Shown: positions 26,147 to 34,232 of the stretch, piece after piece
How positions within the stretch are numbered: the first letter of the stretch is position 1
How the letters are laid out: each line of letters begins with the position of its first letter
Assembly: GCF_016734805.1 (NCBI RefSeq)
Contig: NZ_JAERQG010000001.1
Location: forward strand, 434,001-498,000
Direction: 5' to 3'
DNA length: 64,000 bases
Source of the DNA: Marivirga atlantica
GTDB lineage: Bacteria > Bacteroidota > Bacteroidia > Cytophagales > Cyclobacteriaceae
Made by a program: the position numbers and the translations under genes
The notes under the pieces: model-generated
Seen by the model: the letters and a program-made list of their open reading frames with translations, nothing else
Told to the model about the DNA's origin: nothing
Databases searched by the model: none

Positions 26147-28153
26147 CTAACCATTTTGACTTTGGCCTAAGATCTCTATTTCGGTTCTTCTATTGATTTC
26201 CCTTCCGCCAATTTCATCATCATTTGATACCAGGGGCTGCTCTTCTCCAAAACCTTTAGCCTCTAAGCGGTCAGTATTAATACCATTTGCAATGAGGTAA
26301 TTCACCACAGATTGCGCTCTTTTTTTAGAGAGCAACTTATTGTAAACTGAGTTTCCGATATCATCAGTATGACCATTGATCTGCACTCTTAAGTCAGGTG
26401 AATTCATTAAAAGGTCTTTGATCACTTCAAGTTCACCTAAGGACTCTGTTCTTAAATCAGAGCTACCACTATCGAAGAAAATATTCTTAAGTACCATTTT
26501 AGTACCAACCTCGGCCTTATCCAGCAATATGGAAACATCTATTTCCTGGTACTCCGAAAATTGAGGTAGATCAAAATTGATTGAATTAAAGAGATACCCC
26601 TTTTTACTGGTTGAAACACCATAATTACCTCCTTCCGGAACAATCAATTCGAATTCACCCGTTTGCGAATCAGCAAAGGCTTTGGCAGTAACAGTATTGT
26701 TCTGGTTATCAATCATCTTAACTTCAGCGCCTACTGGTAAGCCTGTTTTAGCATCAAGTACTTTGCCTTTAAATACAGTAACCACAGCTTTAACTTCAGG
26801 CTCCGGCAGCTCTAACTCAACTTCCAGGTCACTTTCAGAAGGTATTTCAGTGTTTTCTACTAATACAGGTTGCGGCTCGGGCTGTACGATTTCTTTAACT
26901 TCTATTTTTGGTTCCATATCTACATGGTAGATATCTGCCATGCCCAAACCTTCTGGTTTTCTGGATGCATAATAGGCATGCTTTAGGTCAGCAGTGATTA
27001 CAAAAAAGTTGTCATCATAAACCGTATTGATGGGATACCCTATATTAACAGGTTCCTGAAACTCCTGACCTTCCAATTTACTGTAGAAGATATCATATCC
27101 GCCCATTCCCTGGTGGCCGGTAGAACTAAAATATAAGGTATGTCCGTCCGGGTGTATCATCGGTGAGTCTTCAGAAGCTTCTGTGTTTACAGTTGGCCCA
27201 AGGTTTTGGGCAGTACCCCATTCGCCATCTGCCCCTTTGGTAGATTTGTAAATATCCAGGCCACCGAAACCATCCGGGCGGTCGCTGGCAAAATATAAGG
27301 TTTGGCCGTCAGCAGTTATGGAAACTGATGTTTCCCAAAAAATGGAGTTGATTTTACTGCTTAGCGGTTGAGGATAAGTCCATCCTGAATCTTCATGCGT
27401 TGAAAAATAAATATCCCCGTTGCCATTCTCAGAATAGACAAAAAGTGTTTTGCCATCGGGAGAGATTGAAGCCACCGCATCGTGATAATCTCCATTTAAG
27501 TTTTTGCCAAGCTTTTCAGGCTTGCTCCATTGGCCTTCTTCCAGAGTAGCGCTATAGATGTCTTCATAAAAACTGCCATCCCTTAATTTTCTGCCACCAG
27601 TAGAGCCTGCTCTGTTGGATGTGAAATAAAGTGTTTTGCCGTCAGCCATTAAGGCAGGCGAGTAATCATGGTATTTTGAATTGACCAATGGACCCAAGCT
27701 TTCAACAACCACAGATTGAGGATTACTGAATAGAGAATCAGCCGTTAGGCATTCTGCAATCTGTAAGTCGGCCTGATAACGGTTTTTCCTTTTCTTGTCT
27801 CCGTAAAGCTCGAAATATTTGACGGCCTCCTCAAAATTATAATCGTATTGATGCGCCAGCCCTAAATAATAATCTATGTTATTACCAATTTTAGGATTGA
27901 GTTTTCTTACTAAAGTGAGTTCTTTGAGTGCCTCATCAATTCTAAAATCAAATAAGTAGGCTAGCCCCAGTCCGTAAGTGGCATCCGCGTTGCCGGGCTT
28001 CAACTTTAAGGCCTTTTTATAGTAAGTGATGGCTTTGCTAAAGTCATTAACGTTAAGGTATTGATCTCCCTTTTTAAGACTTTTTTTAAAATTTTGCGCA
28101 TGAAGGGCCGAGCTACAAATGATAATTAACAAGAAAACTTTTACCCGTAGCAT
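26147..28153 (-). CDS. OmpA-family protein with TPR and PD40 repeats
   Basis: Domain order: signal peptide (about 1-19, SALHAQ), TPR-like repeats (about 25-130), PD40/WD40-like propeller repeats (about 165-410) with phrases such as SPDGKTLFVYSENGNGDIYFS and HPDGHTLYFSSTGHQGMGGYDIFYS. A Pro/Glu-rich linker and a carboxypeptidase-regulatory-like domain (about 460-550) follow. The C-terminal OmpA peptidoglycan-binding domain (about 555-668) contains NGHTDDIGNSVYNKLLSKKRAQSVVNYLIANGI. This architecture is common in Bacteroidota and includes members near type IX secretion and gliding loci. It likely anchors an outer-membrane complex to peptidoglycan. Monocistronic. Confidence 0.93.
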   Translation of the reverse strand: MLRVKVFLLIIICSSALHAQNFKKSLKKGDQYLNVNDFSKAITYYKKALKLKPGNADATYGLGLAYLFDFRIDEALKELTLVRKLNPKIGNNIDYYLGLAHQYDYNFEEAVKYFELYGDKKRKNRYQADLQIAECLTADSLFSNPQSVVVESLGPLVNSKYHDYSPALMADGKTLYFTSNRAGSTGGRKLRDGSFYEDIYSATLEEGQWSKPEKLGKNLNGDYHDAVASISPDGKTLFVYSENGNGDIYFSTHEDSGWTYPQPLSSKINSIFWETSVSITADGQTLYFASDRPDGFGGLDIYKSTKGADGEWGTAQNLGPTVNTEASEDSPMIHPDGHTLYFSSTGHQGMGGYDIFYSKLEGQEFQEPVNIGYPINTVYDDNFFVITADLKHAYYASRKPEGLGMADIYHVDMEPKIEVKEIVQPEPQPVLVENTEIPSESDLEVELELPEPEVKAVVTVFKGKVLDAKTGLPVGAEVKMIDNQNNTVTAKAFADSQTGEFELIVPEGGNYGVSTSKKGYLFNSINFDLPQFSEYQEIDVSILLDKAEVGTKMVLKNIFFDSGSSDLRTESLGELEVIKDLLMNSPDLRVQINGHTDDIGNSVYNKLLSKKRAQSVVNYLIANGINTDRLEAKGFGEEQPLVSNDDEIGGREINRRTEIEILGQSQNG

Positions 28154-28251
28154 AATTTGGTTACCTCTTTGATCTTTTTATGTGATTGATAGTATGAGCT
28201 TTAAGTGTCGAATTTAATGAAAATTACGATTTTAAAGGTAAAACAGTGGGG

Positions 28252-28284
28252 TTAAAAATTAATTGGCCTATTGTGTTAGGCCAA
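28252..28284 (-). terminator. Probable terminator of the 28370-29113 gene
   Basis: A perfect 8-bp stem TTGGCCTA/TAGGCCAA (28263-28270 with 28277-28284) has a 6-nt loop. On the reverse strand a T-rich tract follows (TTAATTTTTAA). It lies 86 nt after the stop, so it could belong to that gene. On the forward strand no T run follows. Confidence 0.55.
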
Positions 28285-28369
28285 ACAAGTTTAAAAGTAG
28301 ATGCTAGTTACTGATGGCTTTGCGATATTTTGTTGAGCAAATGAGTTTTGTTTATTGTTCTTAAAGCTT

Positions 28370-29113
28370 TTAGTAGAAGTGTATAAGATCTTTCTCAAAT
28401 AAAAGCGAGTCTAAAGTAATTGACTGTCCTAGTTGTAGCTTCAGGTTTGGCTTGATTTGTACTGTGAATATTGTATCTGTTGATTCTAGATCTTTTGAAC
28501 CATTTTTATGTTCAATTAATCTCGTCTTAGTACTCTGAATAATTGCTATTTTGGAATCAATATTTAGAGAGTAATTCCAACTGTCTGTCTCTTGACTACC
28601 TGACGAGTTAGATTTTGTTCTTATTTTAAAATTAGCTTTCTGTAAAATGTAATTATCATTCTTAAGAGCATAACTCAAATTGTTTTCTTGAGAGGATAAT
28701 CCTGATGGCATGAATTTTTGATTTATGATCAGGTTTGAAATGGTGTCTGTCTTGATAAGAGTGTTAGCTGCATTTGAAAGAAAAATAGTTTCTCTAATTT
28801 TCCTTTTCTTTCGTATTTGCTCATAAATTGAAATTTCCAAATAATGGCAGTTTGAATCGAATAAAGATAAGCATGGCGATTTATCTTTTGTCTCTTTTAC
28901 TATTACAATATGACTTATTGTGTCACTTAATGAGTCTAATTGTAAGAAATTGCGAAATGGCTTATGATTAGCTAAAAATTCATTTAGGTTTCCAATGTCT
29001 GACTTTGATTCTAAAGTTTCAGGCTTGTTTAAGTTATCAGCTTTTTTTGTACTCTCATTGTTTGAGCAAGATGTCATTAAGCCAATAAGAAAAAGTGCTG
29101 TAAGTCTATTCAT
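28370..29113 (-). CDS. Hypothetical lipoprotein, 247 aa
   Basis: Lipobox LMTSC with acceptor Cys near residue 16, followed by a Ser/Asn/Lys-rich tether. The mature part is predicted mostly beta, with repeated Thr/Ser/Lys strands (FKIRTKSNSSGSQETDSWNYSLNIDSKIAIIQSTKTRLIEHKNG). No family recognised. A -7 match TAAATTTG with a TTG 20 nt upstream (29115-29145) abuts the ATG, suggesting a leaderless transcript if real. Function unknown. Confidence 0.65.
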   Translation of the reverse strand: MNRLTALFLIGLMTSCSNNESTKKADNLNKPETLESKSDIGNLNEFLANHKPFRNFLQLDSLSDTISHIVIVKETKDKSPCLSLFDSNCHYLEISIYEQIRKKRKIRETIFLSNAANTLIKTDTISNLIINQKFMPSGLSSQENNLSYALKNDNYILQKANFKIRTKSNSSGSQETDSWNYSLNIDSKIAIIQSTKTRLIEHKNGSKDLESTDTIFTVQIKPNLKLQLGQSITLDSLLFEKDLIHFY

Positions 29114-29322
29114 TCAAATTTAGAGTAGTATCAACTTTATATCAACCAGCTATGATGAGTGGGGATTAGAATGCACTAACCTCTCGTCTCACATATAGCC
29201 CTACCGGCCGACAAGCAGGAACACCTTGATTTAAATTTAAAACTTGTGAAGGACTTTTCAATCCCCACGAAAATATCCTTCCAGATGAAACCCCATTCAT
29301 TCATAGCGACTGTTATGTGGAT

Positions 29323-30168
29323 TTAGTAATTTTTGGTTTCAATAAGTGTTGCAAATGAATCAATCAGATTATCATAATGCATCAGTTTGATGTTTGAAGA
29401 TTTTAACGTCTTCCGCTTTATCCGATATGTCTTATCCTTAAAATTTGCCCTTCTTCCCGCCAAAACAATATAGTTCAATCGACTTTTGTCTAACTCGTAA
29501 AATTCTTTGGGCAACTCTTTTCTAGGGTTCTTGTACTTCTGAAAAATAAGTCTGAGTGTATTGAAATTACCTTCGATCCAGTCGTCCCAATTTTTGACTT
29601 GTTTAACTCCCTTCCTAAAAGTCTCACCAAGTTCACCGTCATTAAGCGTAATATTAGAATAGGGGTTTTCCAACTCAACAAATATAAAGTTGAAACCTCC
29701 GGAGTTCTTACCAACCAATAGGTAGTCAGCTTTATAGGTTGATGTTAACTCGAACTCCTTAAATAGGAAAGCAATGTGGTGTCCAAAATCATACCCTGCA
29801 TGATAAAGAGATCCTATTATGTAATAGTGTTCATTTCGATTAATAAAGTTGAGAATATCACGCTCTGAAATATCTGAGTCAAGTAAATCTGTAAATTGTT
29901 GTCGGATGTTCTCCAGCGAATTCGCATTCTTTAACAAACCTATGTCTAGGTAATTGTTGGGAAACAGGGATTCGTAATAATAAGCGGATCTTGGAAGCAT
30001 CTCATAATACTTCATTAAATGATGCCCCTTCATTCCACCGAAATTATCTTTCTTCTTACTATAGAATTCTTTCGCCTTATTGAATCGGTTTAGTTCTTCA
30101 GGAGTTAATATATTGTAGTCTCTTTCGAATAGCATATATTCCACATAACAGCCAGATATAGCAACCAA
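29323..30168 (-). CDS. Shedu-like nuclease (DUF4263), putative phage defence
   Basis: 281 aa. Residues about 90-215 match the DUF4263/SduA core: helical entry LLDSDISERDILNFINRNEHYYIIG, then YKADYLLV (Asp148), FIFVELENP (Glu165-Leu-Glu167) and a helix KGVKQVKNWDDWIEGN. This is a PD-(D/E)xK nuclease fold. The position normally held by Lys in (D/E)xK is Glu167 here, followed by Asn-Pro. Shedu acts as a single-gene anti-phage system. It lies 23 nt after the acyl-CoA ligase gene and may be read from its transcript. An internal ATG at 30135 is an equally possible start. Confidence 0.72.
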   Translation of the reverse strand: MVAISGCYVEYMLFERDYNILTPEELNRFNKAKEFYSKKKDNFGGMKGHHLMKYYEMLPRSAYYYESLFPNNYLDIGLLKNANSLENIRQQFTDLLDSDISERDILNFINRNEHYYIIGSLYHAGYDFGHHIAFLFKEFELTSTYKADYLLVGKNSGGFNFIFVELENPYSNITLNDGELGETFRKGVKQVKNWDDWIEGNFNTLRLIFQKYKNPRKELPKEFYELDKSRLNYIVLAGRRANFKDKTYRIKRKTLKSSNIKLMHYDNLIDSFATLIETKNY

Positions 30169-30191
30169 AGTTGTTATATCCGTATTATACT

Positions 30192-31955
30192 TTAATCCTG
30201 ATAAATACCTTCTATTTCCTGCTCGTAGTGGTTTTCAATAATTTTACGTTTTAAGCTTAGCTTGGCAGTGAGTTCACCTGCTTCAACAGTCCACTCATTC
30301 GGTAAAATTTTGATCTTTTTAATTTTTTCCCATTGCGCAAAGTTATTATTGGCTTGCTCTACTTCCCTATTGAGTTTATCCACAATTTTGTCGTTTACAA
30401 CCATTTCAGCATCGGTAGTATATTTTATGCCTTTGTGTTGGCAATAATCACGAAGGGCATCAAAATTTGGAACTATCAAAGCAGAAGGGAATTTACGGCT
30501 ATGGCCAATTACCATGGCCTGTTCTATCAATACAGATTCTTTTAATTTATTTTCAATCAGCTGAGGCGCTACATATTTACCGCCCGAAGTTTTAAACATT
30601 TCCTTTTTACGATCTGTAATTTTCAGGAACCTGCCTTCCACCATTTCACCAATATCACCGGTATGGAACCAGCCGTCAGCATCAAGCACTTCAGCGGTTT
30701 TTTCAGGTTGGTTGTAATAACCTTTCATTACGTTAGGTCCTTTGCAAAGTACTTCTCCATCTTCAGCAATTTTTATTTCCACGCCCGGTAGAGCCGGTCC
30801 AACTGTTCCAATTCTGATATCTTCTTTATGGTACCTGTTGAAAGAAATTCCCGGAGAGGTTTCGGTTAATCCGTAGGCTTCTAAAACGGGAATTTGTGCA
30901 CTCCAGAAAATAGTGGCCAGTCGTGGTTGCAATGCTGCTCCTCCGGAAGCAATGAGGGTAATGTTTCCGCCAACAGCTTCGCGCCATTTACTAAAAATAA
31001 TTTTGTTGGCCATTTTCAGCTGGAAGTTATACCACCAGCCCTGATCTTTTTGCAGGTCAAATTTATGTCCCAACTCCAGTGCCCAGAAGAAAAGTGACTT
31101 TTTAATGCCTTTTAACTCCAGCCCTTTGGCTACAATTTTATCGTAGATTTTTTCAAGCAGTCGCGGTACAGTGGTAAACATATCCGGTTTTACCTCTTTT
31201 AAATTATCGGCAATCGTTTCCAGGCTTTCGGCATAATAAACAGCAACACCTCTGTACATATAGAAGTAGCTGCTCGTTCTTTCAAAAATATGGCAAAGCG
31301 GCAAAAAGCTTAAGCTTCTTTTCAATTTTGTATCCGGCTGTAAATTATCAGAAACCGCTATAGAGTTTGACAACACATTGTTGTGGGTTAACATTACCCC
31401 TTTAGGGTTTCCTGTAGTACCCGATGTATAAATCAATGTTACTAAATCTTCCGGATCAACTGCTTTTCTGTAAGCGTCAAGATCTGCTTCAAAACCTTCT
31501 CCTTTATTTAATACTTGCGTCCAGTGCGGAGTACCTTCCATTTGATCGAAAGAGAAAACACCTTTGAAGAAGTCTAAATCTTTTCCAGCTTCCGTTACTT
31601 TGCCCACCAATTTTGCATCGCCCGCGAAAACATATTTTAATAGCGAATCCTGAAAAATGTATTTGTAATCTTTTTCCGTAATGGTAGGATACATAGGAAC
31701 ACTAACTGCACCAATCTGCTGAAGTGCGAGGTCTACAAAGTTCCATTCGGGTCTGTTAAGTGAGACAATACCCACTTTATCGTTTTTCTCAACACCTAAA
31801 GAAAGTAATCCTTTAGATAGCTTATTAACGATATCGATTACTTCATCGGTACTATAGTTTTTCCATTTACCATCAACTTTATAGTTCAATGCATCGGGTA
31901 AAGGATTATTTTTTTGTTGAAGAAATAATAGGTCGAATAAACGAGTAGGCGTCAT
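30192..31955 (-). CDS. Long-chain fatty acid-CoA ligase (AMP-binding)
   Basis: Activates fatty acids through an acyl-AMP to acyl-CoA. P-loop motif TLIYTSGTTGNPKGVMLTH (about residues 174-192), the A5 motif EAYGLTETSP, adenine/ribose motif GWFHTGDIGEM with Asp, linker KITDRKKEMFKTSGGKYVAPQ, and a near-C-terminal catalytic Lys region (AKLSLKRKIIENHYEQEIEGIY). At 587 aa it belongs to the FAA1/FadD15-like long-chain group typical of Bacteroidota. Likely feeds membrane lipid synthesis or beta-oxidation at the inner membrane. The Shedu-like gene follows closely downstream. Confidence 0.94.
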   Translation of the reverse strand: MTPTRLFDLLFLQQKNNPLPDALNYKVDGKWKNYSTDEVIDIVNKLSKGLLSLGVEKNDKVGIVSLNRPEWNFVDLALQQIGAVSVPMYPTITEKDYKYIFQDSLLKYVFAGDAKLVGKVTEAGKDLDFFKGVFSFDQMEGTPHWTQVLNKGEGFEADLDAYRKAVDPEDLVTLIYTSGTTGNPKGVMLTHNNVLSNSIAVSDNLQPDTKLKRSLSFLPLCHIFERTSSYFYMYRGVAVYYAESLETIADNLKEVKPDMFTTVPRLLEKIYDKIVAKGLELKGIKKSLFFWALELGHKFDLQKDQGWWYNFQLKMANKIIFSKWREAVGGNITLIASGGAALQPRLATIFWSAQIPVLEAYGLTETSPGISFNRYHKEDIRIGTVGPALPGVEIKIAEDGEVLCKGPNVMKGYYNQPEKTAEVLDADGWFHTGDIGEMVEGRFLKITDRKKEMFKTSGGKYVAPQLIENKLKESVLIEQAMVIGHSRKFPSALIVPNFDALRDYCQHKGIKYTTDAEMVVNDKIVDKLNREVEQANNNFAQWEKIKKIKILPNEWTVEAGELTAKLSLKRKIIENHYEQEIEGIYQD

Positions 31956-32025
31956 AGTTTTAGATTAAAGGCTGTAAAAAAGACAGCGCATGAATTCAAA
32001 AAATCGTCAACTAATATATGTAAAA

Positions 32026-33837
32026 TTAATTTACAAAGTCGCCTCGAAGCTGCCTAAATCGTTTGCGCGATTCAGCTACATAGATACTGCCAGGGAAATC
32101 CACCAGAAGTCTTTGGTAAAAGTCCATGGCAAGCTGATTCTCATTAAGCTGCTTTTCATAAATACTGGCCATTTCGAAAAGGGCATCATCCGTTAGAATA
32201 TCATACGGAAGTTCGTCCACAATTTTTTGTAGATAAGTAATCGCTTCTTCATACTTACCTTCTTCCTTTTTAAGTTTCGCATACAACCACAGTAATTCAT
32301 CTACAATTGGGTGCTCTTCATATTGAGCCAACATTTGTTCAATTTCCATTTCTGCAGAATCAATTTTATTCTGATAAAGCAATAATTCTATTTCCGCATA
32401 TTGCTGAAGGGTGGCTTGAGTGGAATCAAGTATAGAATTGTTTTTAATCAATATGCTCAAATCCATCGCATTATTGGCAATTTCTCTTCTTGTAGCTTTT
32501 TTGAGTATATCGAGATGTTCCTGAGCGAGCTTAAAATCTCCTTTATAATAAGAAACCTTTGCATTTTTTAATTTTGCGAGCTCACCTAGTTCGTCATTTT
32601 TGTGTGACTTTTCCACTTGGTAATACAATAAGGTCGATTCCCAAGGTTGCTCCAGGATGATGTAAATATCGCCTAAATCTAATTTTGCCTGTGCTTGCAA
32701 ATCAGGCTTTACTTGTGGATAACTTATGATTTGCTGCAAGATATCGACAGCTATTTCAGGCTCATTCAGGTAAAAGGCGTGGAGCAATGCTTTTTCTCGA
32801 TAGGCATTGAGGGTATAAGTATTTAAACCTAGTTGGTCAATCAACAGCTGATAATCTTTAACCAATTCTCGGATGGCTGTGGTATCAACCGGGAAATTTT
32901 GTTTCACCATTTCCTGTCTTGTCAGGATGAGCATTTCTCTGGCAGTGAGGTAATTTTTAGAATCAGGAAATTTATCAATGATGTAGGAAAATATTTCTTC
33001 AGCATTTTGGTAGTCTTCATTTTCAAAAGCTACCCTACCTATCTCCAGTGAATTCACACCATCGAGCTTATTTCGTTTATCCAGTGCACGTGCCTGAATA
33101 AATGCACCATAAAAATTTTTCAGTTGTAAATTGGCCCATATTAACAGTTCGCTGTACAAATCATTATTCGGATTTTTTTGAATATCAGCCATTAATTTTT
33201 GGATGAGGTTTTCCAAATCTTCTTTCTCCTTTAGAGAAAGTTGCAGCATGTTTTTTACATACCTTATTCTGGCCGGTTCGTCATTGGCATATTTAATATA
33301 CTCTTCCACCATTTTATCTTTTTGATTGGCAAATCGGTAAAGAGTAGCCAGTTGTACGGCATAAGCATTAGGATCTCTTTGATTTTTCCTGGCGGCTAGG
33401 TAAAGTTCCTGAGCATAAGCTGTATGCTGGTCATTTATTAGATATTGTGCGCCTGCTCGCAACATATTATAGTTTTCAAGCACTATGTCTTTTAATGACT
33501 CAAATTGTTGGTTGGCTTTCGCACTGTCATTAATGGAGATGTAATAATCAATAATATCCACATTATAGCGAATATTAGTGGGCGCTTGCGCCCGAATTTT
33601 TTTGAGATAATTTTCTGCTTCTTTATAAAGCTGCTTCAGTTCAAGTAATTCAAGAAAGTTATTGTGGATAAAGGGCAAATTACGATCATCTTCCGCCAGT
33701 TGGCGATAAAGTTTCAGCGCCTTGTCATTTTCACCTTTTTGGTAATAAGCATTAGCCAGCTCAATCTTTGCATTTTGTGCAAAAGCATTTAAGCTGAAAA
33801 GCGCGCAACAAATTGTTATGATGAAAATATTCTTCAT
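32026..33837 (-). CDS. Secreted TPR-repeat protein
   Basis: A signal peptide ends at residue 20 (NAFAQ). The rest is a long array of tetratricopeptide repeats, clear at about 22-90 (ANAYYQKGENDKALKLYRQLAEDDRN) and again at the C-terminus, about 490-600 (YEEAITYLQKIVDELPYDILTDDALFEMASIYEKQLNENQLAMDFYQRLLVDFPGS). The C-terminal repeats resemble outer-membrane assembly lipoproteins such as BamD, but there is no lipobox. Probably a periplasmic protein-interaction scaffold. It borders the candidate replication origin at 33838-34232. Confidence 0.87.
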   Translation of the reverse strand: MKNIFIITICCALFSLNAFAQNAKIELANAYYQKGENDKALKLYRQLAEDDRNLPFIHNNFLELLELKQLYKEAENYLKKIRAQAPTNIRYNVDIIDYYISINDSAKANQQFESLKDIVLENYNMLRAGAQYLINDQHTAYAQELYLAARKNQRDPNAYAVQLATLYRFANQKDKMVEEYIKYANDEPARIRYVKNMLQLSLKEKEDLENLIQKLMADIQKNPNNDLYSELLIWANLQLKNFYGAFIQARALDKRNKLDGVNSLEIGRVAFENEDYQNAEEIFSYIIDKFPDSKNYLTAREMLILTRQEMVKQNFPVDTTAIRELVKDYQLLIDQLGLNTYTLNAYREKALLHAFYLNEPEIAVDILQQIISYPQVKPDLQAQAKLDLGDIYIILEQPWESTLLYYQVEKSHKNDELGELAKLKNAKVSYYKGDFKLAQEHLDILKKATRREIANNAMDLSILIKNNSILDSTQATLQQYAEIELLLYQNKIDSAEMEIEQMLAQYEEHPIVDELLWLYAKLKKEEGKYEEAITYLQKIVDELPYDILTDDALFEMASIYEKQLNENQLAMDFYQRLLVDFPGSIYVAESRKRFRQLRGDFVN

Positions 33838-34232
33838 TTAAAACTTAAGGAGTTTATCCACACAATCCACAGGGTAGTATAATATAAATGAATTAAAATT
33901 AAATCTGTTATTTATTATTAGGGATGTTAATATGTTGAAAACTAAAAAATTTAGTGCTTGACTTATTTAAATGTTTATTAGATCTGGTTAGCCAAATCTT
34001 TATTCACTTCTAAATAATTGAAATTAAATTAATTAACATTTTAACCATCTTTTGTTAATAACTCTGCACTCATTCCATTCTTGCCTCTGTATTGTTAGTA
34101 ACCAAAAATGAAGTATGAATTATTAACGTTTTACTCCTAATTTTAATCTGTTCTTCCTAACCGACCAACATTTTGTGAATGAGTGTAGATAGTTATTCGT
34201 TGTTATCCACTTTATCCACATCTTTATCCTCA
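33838..34232. other. Candidate chromosomal replication origin (oriC)
   Basis: The 355-bp gap 33838-34192 is the longest gene-free stretch in the window and is very AT-rich. DnaA-box-like 9-mers cluster at its edges. Perfect TTATNCACA matches are at 33854-33862 and 34212-34220, and one on the other strand lies at 33663-33671. One-mismatch forms are at 34000-34008, 34203-34211 (directly abutting 34212) and 34224-34232. CAATCCACA (33863-33871) abuts the first box. AT-rich tracts between them (about 33878-34060) could serve as the unwinding element. The right-hand boxes lie in the 3' end of the lipoprotein gene. parS sites and mnmG are about 5 kb away. Assignment is inference; a plain AT-rich spacer remains possible. 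Confidence 0.45.

Noticed and set aside
29115-29145. Promoter-like TTG-N20-TAAATTTG on the reverse strand before the 247-aa lipoprotein gene
   Set aside because: The -7 element abuts the ATG, so transcription would begin inside the start codon. Noted only in the gene entry.
29159-29268. 9-bp inverted repeat GTGGGGATT / AATCCCCAC in the spacer after the Shedu-like gene
   Set aside because: No target duplication or transposase remnant is seen, so I do not call it an element boundary.
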